Source: JAJPKK01 sp963844635 (GTDB lineage Bacteria; Pseudomonadota; Alphaproteobacteria; Rhizobiales; Xanthobacteraceae). Taken from it: a DNA stretch of 64,000 nucleotides. Made by a program: the position numbers and the translations under genes. Below, piece by piece: positions 36,049-44,494 of the stretch; the stretch's first letter is position 1, and each line of letters starts with the position of its first letter. Where the stretch lies: assembly GCA_963844635.1 (NCBI GenBank), contig CAWJPD010000011.1:248001-312000 (forward strand), read 5' to 3'. A model generated the notes under the pieces. It searched no databases. It was not told where the DNA came from and saw nothing but the letters and a program-made list of their open reading frames with translations.

Positions 36049-37655
36049 GCTTCCACTGCCCGGCCCTTGAGCGCGAACATGCCGCGCGGCCGTTTTTGGA
36101 TGAACAGGATGATGAGCACGAGAATGGCGATCTTGCCAAGCACAGCGCCGGCAAACGGTTCGAGGAATTTGTTGGCGATGCCGAGCGTCATCGCGCCGAC
36201 CAGCGTCCCCCACAGGTTGCCGACGCCCCCAAATACCACGACCATGAACAAATCGACGATGTAGCCTTGGCCGAGATTGGGGCTGACATTGTCGATCTGC
36301 GACAGCGCGACGCCGGCCATGCCGGCAATTCCGGAGCCAAGGCCGAAGGTCAGCGCGTCGATCCGCTGGGTGCGAATTCCCATGGCGGACGCCATGGCGC
36401 GGTTCTGGGTGACGGCGCGGACCTCGAGACCGAGCCGCGTCAAACGAAGCATCCCAAGGAGCGCGACGAAGACGACCATCGCGAAGCAGATGATCCACAG
36501 CCGATTATAGGTGATCGTGAGGTGCCCGACCTCGAAGGCCCCGCTCATCCAGGACGGCGCCGAGACTTCACGATTGGTGGGGCCGAAAGCCGTGCGCACC
36601 GCCTGCTGGATGATGAGCGACAGCCCCCAGGTGGCGAGCAGGGTTTCAAGCGGGCGCCCGTACAAGAAGCGGATGACACCGCGTTCGATCAATATGCCGA
36701 CGAACCCGGCGATGATGAAGGCAAGCGGGACGGCGATCACCAGCGAGTATTCAAGCAGGCCTGGATAACGGGCCCGCGCCACTTCCTGGATGACGAAGGT
36801 CACATAGGCGCCGATCATGACCATCTCGCCATGGGCCATGTTGATGACGCCCATCACGCCGAACGTGATGGCCAAGCCGATCGCGGCAAGCAGCAGTACC
36901 GAGCCGAGCGAAAGCCCGTACCACAGGTTCTGAACGGTCTCCCAGATTGCGAGGCTGCTATTGATGGCGGTCACGGCGCTTGCGGCCGCGTTCGCGACGG
37001 CGGGCGGCGTTTCGGGGGGAAGCGCGGATAGCATCGCGAGCGCCTCCTGGTCGCCGCGCGCCCGGATCGTCGCGACGGCGGCGAGCTTGTCCTCTTCGCT
37101 CGCGTCGTCCGAATTGAGCAGGATGGCGGCACGGGCCTCGCGCAGCGCCTCTCTGACGCGAGGATTGGTTTCCTTTTCCAGGGCCGCCTCGACGGCGGGG
37201 AGGACATTGGCTTCATGAGACTTGAAGACGGCCGCCGCGGCATCGAGCCGCCGCGCAGGGTCCAGTGCCATCAGGGTCAGACCGCCCAGCGCGGCGCCGA
37301 TCGCCCGCCGCAGCCGGTTATTGATCCCGACGGTGTCGAGATCGGCCGGCCCCGAACCAACGACCGGCGCCCCGGTCGCGGCATCCACCAGCTTGTCATC
37401 GGCGTCTCGGTAAAATATTTTTTTCTGCTCGGCACTGTAGAGCAGTCGGCCGTCCTGCAACGCTTCAAGAATCGTCGTGGCCCGCGCATCTCCGCTCGCA
37501 GTGACGGCGTTGATGCCCTCCTCGGTTTCGCTGAAATCGTCCTGAGTGAAATGGGCGAGCGCCTCGTCGAGGGGCGCGGCCTGAGACGGGATCCCAATCA
37601 ACGATATTGCGACAGCCAGGAGGAAAGCGGCAAGTCCGCGCTTGAAAACATGCAT
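36045..37655 (-). CDS. urtB: Urea ABC transporter permease UrtB
   Basis: A 536-residue protein. Residues 1-27 form a signal sequence (FLLAVAISLIGIPSQAAP), followed by the UrtB-specific periplasmic helical domain of ~230 residues containing HEAT-like segments (LRRAIGAALGGLTLMALDPARRLDAA). A LivH-type permease follows: LGLAITFGVMGVINMAHGEMVMIGAY, RTAFGPTNREVSAPSW and ILVLIILFIQKRPRGMFALKGR. The length is standard for UrtB. It is the first gene of this run; the expected urea-binding protein gene urtA is not upstream. Confidence 0.95.
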   Translation of the reverse strand: MHVFKRGLAAFLLAVAISLIGIPSQAAPLDEALAHFTQDDFSETEEGINAVTASGDARATTILEALQDGRLLYSAEQKKIFYRDADDKLVDAATGAPVVGSGPADLDTVGINNRLRRAIGAALGGLTLMALDPARRLDAAAAVFKSHEANVLPAVEAALEKETNPRVREALREARAAILLNSDDASEEDKLAAVATIRARGDQEALAMLSALPPETPPAVANAAASAVTAINSSLAIWETVQNLWYGLSLGSVLLLAAIGLAITFGVMGVINMAHGEMVMIGAYVTFVIQEVARARYPGLLEYSLVIAVPLAFIIAGFVGILIERGVIRFLYGRPLETLLATWGLSLIIQQAVRTAFGPTNREVSAPSWMSGAFEVGHLTITYNRLWIICFAMVVFVALLGMLRLTRLGLEVRAVTQNRAMASAMGIRTQRIDALTFGLGSGIAGMAGVALSQIDNVSPNLGQGYIVDLFMVVVFGGVGNLWGTLVGAMTLGIANKFLEPFAGAVLGKIAILVLIILFIQKRPRGMFALKGRAVEA

Positions 37656-38136
37656 TCCAGGCCACTTTCCTCGACAGCACCTGCGTCAGGCGCACCTCGT
37701 GGTCACAAGGGGGCTCGTGGTCACAAGGTACAGGGCTCGTGGTCACAAGGGGATAAGACGCAAACGCCATGCCGGGCGGCGTGCGGTATCCCACGCTCCC
37801 CGTTAGTGTGTTTTCACCATTCCAAATGTGATCGTTTGGCAACAGCACGATAATATTTTCAAGCCCCTGATTGAAAGCGCAAAAGTGTGGCACAGCTGGT
37901 TTCCACCGCGGATGCCTACACGAACGGCGAAGGCAGCACAAATAGGGGTTCTGGCCGCGTTTCCTGCCTATTCTAAATGCCTTAAAAAGCTAAAAACTAG
38001 GCAATTCTGCCGGTGCGTGCATCAGGTTGCGATTGCGTCCGAAATAAGTCCTCCGATTGACATAACGAAAGGAACATAGCAACACGGCCACACCTGCCGA
38101 CGCGCAGCGACTCGCAAGTGGGGGAGAATTTCGAAG
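37656..38136. other. Divergent intergenic region, 481 bases
   Basis: It separates urtB (minus) from the outer-membrane barrel gene (plus). Near urtB lie three direct repeats (37696-37750). The middle part (about 37800-38060) is AT-richer than the surroundings and is the likely promoter zone. I see no gene in it and no urtA remnant. Confidence 0.6.
37696..37750. repeat. Three direct repeats of CTCGTGGTCACAAGG
   Basis: Identical 15-base units at 37696-37710, 37714-37728 and 37736-37750 (periods 18 and 22), beginning 40 bases upstream of the urtB start. They could be operator sites or a small slippage array. Confidence 0.8.
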
Positions 38137-39162
38137 ATGTCCGGTCTCACGTCTATCCGCGCTTTGTGCGTGGGCGGCCTCGGATTGGGGCTTGCCTGCG
38201 GCACTGCGAGCGCAGCCGATATGTCCGTCAAAGCGCCGTCGATGGCGCCGCTCGATCAGCTCGACGTCCACGGTTATCTCGACGAGTCGATTATGAACGC
38301 TTACGTCACCGGAAACGGCCTTCTTGTGCATACCGGCGGCGTCACCAACCATTATGCCACCGGCCTGATCTTCGACCTCTACAAGAACAAGATGGGCTTC
38401 ATCAATGACATCTCCGTCGAGGTGGGCGGATTTACCGACCTCTGGAGCCGCCAGAACGACATCCACGTGCAAACCTTGAACGAATTCGACTGGTGGGTAA
38501 CAGGATCAGTCAAGTTCGCCCAGAACTGGCTGTTTTCTGCCCAATACATCCAGTTCGTTTTCCCAGCCTACGATCAGTCCAACACCAATCCCCCATCTTC
38601 TGAGTTCAACGCCCAGTTCTCGTTGAGCTACGACGACTCGTGGACGGGCTATTGGATCACCTTCAATCCCTACATAAAGTTGTGGGATCATGTCGCCGGA
38701 CCTTCTAACGTCGTGCTCGGTCAGACCCACGACGCGCTCGAAGGGTTTCTCGGCATGACGCCGACCGTCAACCTGATGAAATACTGGGGGATTCCCATCA
38801 CCTTGACGGCACCGACGTGGTTCACGTTTGGCCCGTCGACGTTCTGGAACAGCCCGGGCGATAATGGAGCTTCCTTCGTCGACGTTTGCGGCCCCCAAAC
38901 CACGTCGGTCTGTTCTTCGGGCAACTTTGGATATTTCACGACCGGCCTGACCGGAACCACTGTACTCGATCCTTGGGTGCCGAAGCGCCTTGGCTCCTGG
39001 TACGTGAAGTACGGTTTCCAGTACTATGATTTCATCAACCAATCACTGCAGGCAGCCCAGCACTATACGGACGCCAGTGGTATTCCTAACTTCAACGAAC
39101 CGTTCCCAGCGACCAAGAAAGACTATTTCGTCTATTTTGCCGGAATTGGAATGACGTTCTGA
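38137..39162 (+). CDS. Predicted outer-membrane beta-barrel protein
   Basis: A 341-residue exported protein. The signal is LCVGGLGLGLACGTASA, with cleavage probably before ADMSVKAP. The mature part is rich in alternating aromatic/polar strands (NDISVEVGGFTDLWSRQ; DDSWTGYWITFNPYIKLW; GSWYVKYGFQYYDFINQ) and ends in Phe (GIGMTF), the terminal aromatic residue expected of outer-membrane barrels. One possible disulfide lies in VCGPQTTSVC. No family is recognised with confidence. It stands alone after the divergent region next to urtB; a role in solute uptake across the outer membrane is only an inference. Confidence 0.72.
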   Translation: MSGLTSIRALCVGGLGLGLACGTASAADMSVKAPSMAPLDQLDVHGYLDESIMNAYVTGNGLLVHTGGVTNHYATGLIFDLYKNKMGFINDISVEVGGFTDLWSRQNDIHVQTLNEFDWWVTGSVKFAQNWLFSAQYIQFVFPAYDQSNTNPPSSEFNAQFSLSYDDSWTGYWITFNPYIKLWDHVAGPSNVVLGQTHDALEGFLGMTPTVNLMKYWGIPITLTAPTWFTFGPSTFWNSPGDNGASFVDVCGPQTTSVCSSGNFGYFTTGLTGTTVLDPWVPKRLGSWYVKYGFQYYDFINQSLQAAQHYTDASGIPNFNEPFPATKKDYFVYFAGIGMTF

Positions 39163-39343
39163 TCGATGAAGGCGCGGCGAGGCTCACAGGGCAGGCCTCG
39201 TCCGCCACCGAGTTGCGATCGGCTATCAGAGCGGGCGTCGCCGCGCATCGCTTGGTGTTTAGTAATTTGCTGGCGTCCTGCCGAAACGTCATTGCACGCC
39301 CTGATAATATGATATGACATCTGTCCAATGTACTTGAAAAAGC

Positions 39344-39369
39344 AAAAGGCCGCCGAATGGCGGCCTTTT
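39344..39369. terminator. Perfect intrinsic-type terminator hairpin, bidirectional
   Basis: AAAAGGCCGCC (39344-39354) and GGCGGCCTTTT (39359-39369) form an 11-bp perfect stem with loop GAAT, giving a GC stem with A/T ends on both sides. It lies 22 bases past the stop of the small minus-strand protein and about 180 bases past the barrel gene, so it can terminate both. Confidence 0.75.
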
Positions 39370-39390
39370 CGTGGGAACGGATCGCGTCCG

Positions 39391-39615
39391 TCAGCAGGGC
39401 ACGCACCGGTGCCGGTATCGGCTCCAAATCCATCCCGGCCCGCATCCGTACCCGCCGGTTGTGCCGTTGCAAGCGATCGTATCGATCGGAATGGCATCCT
39501 TTATTTGGGCCTTTAGCTGTTTTGCGCCATAAGATTGGGACTGCGCGTCCGCGGCGACCGCCATCGCAGTGAACGCGAACGCTGCGGCAACCAGAGTCAA
39601 AGTAATATTTTTCAT
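39391..39615 (-). CDS. Small secreted cysteine-containing protein (74 residues)
   Basis: MKNITLTLVAAAFAFTAMAV is a clear Sec signal, with cleavage likely after AADA (residue ~24). The ~50-residue mature peptide has four cysteines, all in its last 26 residues, within a Gly/Trp/Tyr/Arg-rich segment (GYGCGPGWIWSRYRH), suggesting two disulfides. A proper ribosome site is not obvious, but a perfect terminator follows the gene, supporting that it is expressed. I recognise no family with certainty. Confidence 0.65.
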   Translation of the reverse strand: MKNITLTLVAAAFAFTAMAVAADAQSQSYGAKQLKAQIKDAIPIDTIACNGTTGGYGCGPGWIWSRYRHRCVPC

Positions 39616-39835
39616 GGGAGCCCCTTGTGTTGAAGTGAGTAAATTGCCCTCCCCCGGCTAACGCCGAAATTATAGCTGCGCGGAGAGAACGCGTCCAGCG
39701 CTTCAGGCCCCGATCCTTCAGCGTAAGCGGGCGAAGGGGTTTTCGACAGCGGACCGAAGTGCCAGCAGTCGGCGGTCGTCGCCGCTGATCGAATTCGTGT
39801 ACAAGGGACCGTCATTTCAACAGGGAGAGCAAACC

Positions 39836-40399
39836 ATGAAGATCGTTTTGGCCATTTCGTTCGCTCTGTGCACCGTGGGCCTGGCGCACGCGCAGACAAA
39901 TACGGCTCGGCCTTCAGGCACCGCCGTGGATATCAGCAACGCTGAAATCCTCGCGACCGTGCAGAAAACCGCTTCCGCTTCGGTGAGCGACCAGCAGATC
40001 CGCGTCGTCAGCATCAATGGCGAGTACAATGTCGGGGTCGGCGTGGTGCACCGGGCCAAGACCGAGGGCCGCGACATCGGTTTTGGCGTCGAACACAGCG
40101 AAATCACCGAGGTATATCACGTGCTGTCCGGCAACGGCACGTTGGTTACCGGCGGCAACATCGAGAACGCCCAAAATATCCCGGCAAACAGCCCCGTGGT
40201 GACGACTTTGAATGGCCCGAGTTCAGGCGGCGGCAAGGTCGTCGGCGGCGTGAGCCGCAAGATCGGTCCAGGCGACGTCGTCATCATTCCGCCCAACACG
40301 CCGCATTGGTTCACCGAAATTACAGCGGACCAGATCGTCTACCTGGTCGTGAGGATGGACCCGCACAAAGTCCTCCCGGCGGGATATGGGGCCAAGTGA
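39836..40399 (+). CDS. Secreted cupin-domain protein
   Basis: A 187-residue protein from ATG 39836 after a gggagag ribosome site. Residues 1-19 are a signal peptide (KIVLAISFALCTVGLAHA). The double-stranded beta-helix cupin core has EHSEITEVYHVLSGNGTLVTGG (motif 1, with His/Glu/His ligand candidates) and KIGPGDVVIIPPNTPHWFTEI (motif 2, with His). A metal site is likely. Cupins range from binding proteins to dioxygenases; no specific reaction is assigned. It is convergent with the class II aldolase gene, with a palindromic element between. Confidence 0.82.
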   Translation: MKIVLAISFALCTVGLAHAQTNTARPSGTAVDISNAEILATVQKTASASVSDQQIRVVSINGEYNVGVGVVHRAKTEGRDIGFGVEHSEITEVYHVLSGNGTLVTGGNIENAQNIPANSPVVTTLNGPSSGGGKVVGGVSRKIGPGDVVIIPPNTPHWFTEITADQIVYLVVRMDPHKVLPAGYGAK

Positions 40400-40505
40400 T
40401 CCGCTCGGGATCAGTGACCCGAATTCCGTGGGACGGGGCGAGCCTTTGCCAAATCCATCACTTCCCGGTCCTTTCGGAGGGTTTCGCTTGCGCTCAACCC
40501 TCCGC

Positions 40506-40607
40506 TGAGCGGGATGCGTTCAGCTTGGAACGTCTACCCGCTCGGTTCTCTTTGATTTTGCGTAGGATTTTTGTCCGCAAAGTCAGCAGCCTTTTGGGGG
40601 CATGCGC
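40506..40607 (-). repeat. Palindromic element copy 7 (A and C, minus orientation)
   Basis: Read on the minus strand, a degraded module A (GCGCATGCCCCCAAAAGGCT) is followed by module C ending in TCCCGCTC. It lies 85 bases beyond the restored end of the class II aldolase gene, in the same orientation as that gene. Confidence 0.75.
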
Positions 40608-40692
40608 TGAATTAGCCAAACGGTTGTTCGCCGCAAAAGGGTGCTGGTTTCTGCCAACGATCGCGGCAATTATTGTCGCGAGTGCCTTGAGT

Positions 40693-41388
40693 TCAGAGCG
40701 CCTGGACGCGTCGCGCGAGATAATTGAAATTGATCACGAACTGCTCGGGTTGCGACGTCTGTTTCTTGAGAACCAGAATGTCGTCCTCGGAAAAATCGGG
40801 CGCGGTGTCCCCGGCCGCCTCGGCGACGAGTTAAATCTTTGCCGCGTTCTCCAGCATAATGACGCCAATCACCGCCTCGTCGATGCTGTCGCCGGTCACG
40901 GCAACGCCGTGGTTTTTCAGGAGCACGCCGCGATGCGGCCCGAGCGCCTCGGCGACGCGCGCTCCCATCGCCTTGGTACGGATGAGTGCGCTCGAGTCGG
41001 TATAGATGCCGAGCGATCGATAAAACAGCGCCGCCGGCTGGCTGAGGCACCGCAGCGGCCGGCCGCTCGCCGACAAAGCCACCGCATAGGGCGGATGCGT
41101 GTGGATGACGCAGTTCACGTCGGGACGGACTTTGTAAATTTCTGAATGAATGAACACTTCGCTGTGGCGCCGTGCACTCCCGGCCTTCACATTCCCTTCG
41201 AGATCGATGGTCAGGATGTTCTCCATCGTGATCTCGTCGAGGCCGACGCTGTGCGGCTTCATAAAAAACAGCGACGCATCGTTCGGCAGCCGTACCGAAA
41301 TGTGACCGCGGGTAAAGTCATCCTGCCCCTCGGCGACCAGCACCTTGCCGGCAGCAGCCAGCTTGCGCTGAAGGTCGTCATGCGCCAT
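40693..41388 (-). pseudogene. Class II aldolase/adducin-family protein with in-frame TAA
   Basis: From ATG 41388 (MAHDDLQRKLAAAGKVLV): QDDFTRGHISVRLP, NCVIHTHPPYAVALSA (metal-binding His pair) and GVLLKNHGVAVTGDSIDEA are the L-fuculose-phosphate-aldolase-type motifs. After LENAAKI an in-frame TAA (40833-40831) ends the frame. The same frame continues with LVAEAAGDTAPDFSEDDIL, KKQTSQPEQFVINF and a stop at 40695-40693, matching the normal C-terminus. A CAA-to-TAA change (Gln) explains it without an indel. The truncated 185-residue form retains the metal site, so residual function cannot be excluded. Confidence 0.8.
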
Positions 41389-41538
41389 TTCGATTCCCTT
41401 GGTCGCTCGATGTGTGATCGCCGTCGGGCCACTCCGTAGGCTACCCGCGCAAACAACAGCATCGGTCGCGGAGGCGTTCCGCGCACCAGGCTGCTGAATT
41501 CCTGCCGAGCGTCGGAGCATTTATTTTCGCGGGAGCCC

Positions 41539-42099
41539 TTACTGGGAGGACGGCGGCTTTCGGGACCGCGCAGTCCGCGTGGTGCCCTCGGCGCCACAGC
41601 GCACCAACACCATGTTGCCGTAGCGCCCGGCGATTTCCGGATCCACCCATCTCAGGATCAGCACGCGGCCATCAAACGACACCACCTCCCGATCGTCGGC
41701 TCCACCAGGCGACGGCCCGGGGCCGATATAGTTTTTGCCGTCCGCGCTGCCCTTGAGGTTCATGTCCTGGACCTGTGGGTTGTCATGCCCCAGCATCGCG
41801 ACGCCGCCGGTCGGAGAACGGTCGATCACATAGGGTTGCGGTGAGCATTGCCCGCGTGCCGCAGCTTCGGTGCGCGCGCGATCCTGTTCGCGATGGTAGG
41901 ATGCCAGTCCCCACCGCCCGACGATCTCTTCGGCGCGGATGCTCGCGGGCAAGGCGACCGGCGCCGGCGCCGGCGGGGGCGAAGAATCGCCAAACGGCGA
42001 ATTGAACGATCCGAGACTGAAAGACGCGCAGCCGCCGAGCATCGCCGACCCCGCGGCAATGATGACCGCGCAGTAAACGTTGCGACGCCTATGCATCAT
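41539..42099 (-). CDS. Conserved lipoprotein
   Basis: A 186-residue protein. The signal sequence VYCAVIIAAGSAMLGGC ends in a lipobox (LGGC, acceptor Cys24), so it should be lipidated. A proline-rich spacer (SSPPPAPAPVALP) follows, then a compact domain with EEIVGRWGLASYHREQDRARTEA, PYVIDRSPTGGVAMLG and DDREVVSFDGRVLILRWVDP. I recall similar proteins in Bradyrhizobium-like genomes but no function. ATG 42096 is an equally good start. The upstream open frame to 42126 is short and unsupported. Confidence 0.75.
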   Translation of the reverse strand: MMHRRRNVYCAVIIAAGSAMLGGCASFSLGSFNSPFGDSSPPPAPAPVALPASIRAEEIVGRWGLASYHREQDRARTEAAARGQCSPQPYVIDRSPTGGVAMLGHDNPQVQDMNLKGSADGKNYIGPGPSPGGADDREVVSFDGRVLILRWVDPEIAGRYGNMVLVRCGAEGTTRTARSRKPPSSQ

Positions 42100-42608
42100 A
42101 GGATGGCCTCCCAATACCTGCCCCAAGTCTGCGCGGCCTTGATGTCAACCGCAAGGCGGAAAGCGGCACCCTACACGCGTCCCGCCGCGCGCGCGAGTGC
42201 GACATCCGCTGCCGTCAGTAACTGTCGTCGGAGCGCAGAGTATCAAAGTACCGCGCCTCGGGAGCATTGCGTCCGAGCGATTCGCGACGGTGATTGTCGC
42301 CTCCGGCCCCTATCAACCTGTTAAGCCGGGAATTGGGCGGACCCGGAAGCGGCTGCCGAAGGCGCGCATAGATTTCTTTGAACCTCCCCGAAAGGTCGCG
42401 TCACCAACGAATTGCGACACGGCATCAACGCACACAGAGCAGGAGCCCAAACGCCTGATCGTCTGATCGATGCTGTGCCCCCATCCACCCTGCATCGATC
42501 TGATGGACCCGCCCGGGCACCCCCTGCCCGGGCGGGCGCGCTGTGCTCTATTGAGCAGGCAATACCGATCGCGCAATCTGGCATCGCGGTGAGGGTGGGA
42601 GCGGCGAG
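42100..42608. other. Intergenic, 509 bases, with a strong hairpin
   Basis: Between the lipoprotein gene (minus) and the IlvD-like gene (plus). No frame shows recognisable protein features. It contains the 12-bp hairpin at 42508-42536 and should contain both divergent promoters. Confidence 0.55.
42508..42536. repeat. Perfect 12-bp hairpin CCCGCCCGGGCA-N5-TGCCCGGGCGGG
   Basis: Stem 42508-42519 / 42525-42536 with loop CCCCC. It is about 70 bases upstream of the IlvD-like start and has no T-run, so it would lie in the 5' leader or promoter of that gene: an attenuator, processing site or repeat element. Confidence 0.7.
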
Positions 42609-44297
42609 ATGAAAAAGGGGTTGCGTTCGCGGCTCGTACAATATGGGGACGAGGAATTCGCGCTGTTTCTAAGGCGCGGGTTCCTGAAAAGCGCGGGGTT
42701 CACCGACGAGTCGCTGGAACGTCCGATCGTCGGCATTCTGTCGACCGCATCGGATTTCAACCCGTGTCACGCGACGGCGGCGCGTCTCGCTCAAGCGGTA
42801 GCACGGGGCGTCGAGCTCGCAGGCGCCCTGCCGTTCGTCTTCCCGACCATTTCCCTTCACGAGGCCTTTGTTTTTCCGACCTCGATGCTGCTGCGCAACT
42901 TGATGGCAATGGACGTCGAGGAGATGGTGCGGGCACTCCCGCTCGACGCTGTGGTGCTGATCGGCGGCTGCGATAAGACCATTCCGGCCGAGTTGATGGG
43001 TGCAATCAGCGCTGATATGCCGGCGATCATGCTGCCGGTCGGCGCGATGCTGGCCGGCCGCCACGAGGGCGCGCGGCTTGGCGCCTGCACCGACTGTCGG
43101 CGGTTATGGGCCGCTTACCGCGCCGGCGACGCTCGCCGGCCCCGATCTCGACCGCGCCCATGACGAGCTGATGCCCACCGCGGGAACCTGCATGGTGATG
43201 GGCACCGCCTCGACGATGGCGATCATCGCCGAGACGCTCGGCTTCACTCTGGCAGGCGCAGCGACCGCGCCCGCGGTGTCATCCGATCGCCTCCGCATCG
43301 CCGAGGCGACCGGGCGGCGCGCCGCGGAGATGGCGGTCATCGGCGGTCCCTCGCCGCGCGACATCGTCAGCCACGCGGCACTGCGGAACGCCTCCGTCGT
43401 GCTGCAGGCGATCGGCGGGTCGACAAATGCGATCGTGCATCTCGCCGCGGTCGCCGGTCGCGCCGGTCTCGCCTACGACCTCGCTGAGCTCGACCGCATC
43501 GGCCGCGAAACGCCGGTGCTGCTGAACCTGAAGCCGGCGGGCCGGTTTTTCATGGAAGATTTCCATGCCGGCGGCGGCTTGCCGGCGCTGTGGCGGCGAC
43601 TGCAGGACTATCTCGATCTTTCGGCTCCCACCGTCGGCGGCGAAACCCTTGGCGACGTGGTGGCGCGCTGGCCGGCCTACCTGAATCCTGAGGTGATCCG
43701 GCCGCTCGATCGCCCCGTCTGCGCCGGGCGAGGCGATCGCCATCCTCGGCGGCAATCTCGCGCCGCAGGGTGCCGCGATCAAGCTTGCCGCGGCGACGGG
43801 CGCGCTGTGCACTTTCCAAGGACCGGCCCTGGTGTTCGACTCGCTCGAAGACCTTGCGGCGCGCATCGACGATCCCAACCTACCGGTCACCCCGCAGCAC
43901 TGCCTGGTGCTGCGCAATGCCGGCCCGATCGGCGCGCCCGGCATGCCGGAAGCGGGCGCCCTGCCGATTCCGAAAAAGCTCGCCGTCGCCGGGCGTGACC
44001 GACATGGTGCGGATTTCCGATGCCCGCATGAGCGGCACCGCGTTCGGCACCGTGGTGCTGCATGTGTCGCCCGAAGCCGCGGCCGGTGGCACCATCGCGC
44101 TGGTGCGCGACGGCGATATCGTCACGCTCGATACCAGCCGGCGCCGGATCGATGTGAAGCTTGACGTCGTTGAAATCGGCAGGCGCCGCGCCGCCTGGAA
44201 ACGCCCCGCGCTGCCGGCGCGCGGCTATGCGCGGCTCTATGCCGAGCACGTCACGCAGGCCGACAAGGGCTGCGATTTCGATTTTCTCGCCGGGTAG
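42609..44297 (+). pseudogene. IlvD/Edd-family dehydratase (dihydroxy-acid or sugar-acid dehydratase), three frameshifts
   Basis: ATG 42609 starts MKKGLRSRLVQYGDEEFALF. Iron-sulfur enzyme motifs are DFNPCHATAARLA (Cys), IGGCDKTIPAELMGA (Cys) and GACTDCRRLW (Cys). The frame then shifts near 43130 to ELMPTAGTCMVMGTASTMAI and QAIGGSTNAIVHL. A second shift near 43730 leads to GEAIAILGGNLAPQGAAIK, and a third near 43996 to VTDMVRISDARMSGTAFGTVVLHVSPE, ending at TAG 44295-44297. The second and third are each repaired by removing one G from a GGG run. The reconstructed enzyme (~560 residues) resembles L-arabinonate/D-xylonate-type dehydratases more than biosynthetic IlvD, but this is a tentative assignment. 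Confidence 0.82.
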
Positions 44298-44388
44298 AGC
44301 ATGCTCCCAAAAAGTTGCAGACCTTTCGGATAAGACCACAATCAAGGCCGACCGCGCGGGAAGCGATTCAATTGAACGCATGGCGCTA
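44298..44388 (+). repeat. Palindromic element copy 8 (A and C)
   Basis: AGCATGCTCCCAAAAAGTTG begins on the base after the IlvD-like TAG. Module A's right arm is damaged (GATAAGACCAC); module C follows (gggaagcgattcaattgaacgc). Confidence 0.78.
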
Positions 44389-44494
44389 TACGGAGGGCTG
44401 GCAGCCGGGACACGACCGCATGCTTCCGGTGCGACCGTCATTTGATGTAGCCTGCGCGTCGGTCAGGTCCGACTTTCCCCTGGAGGACGCGGCG

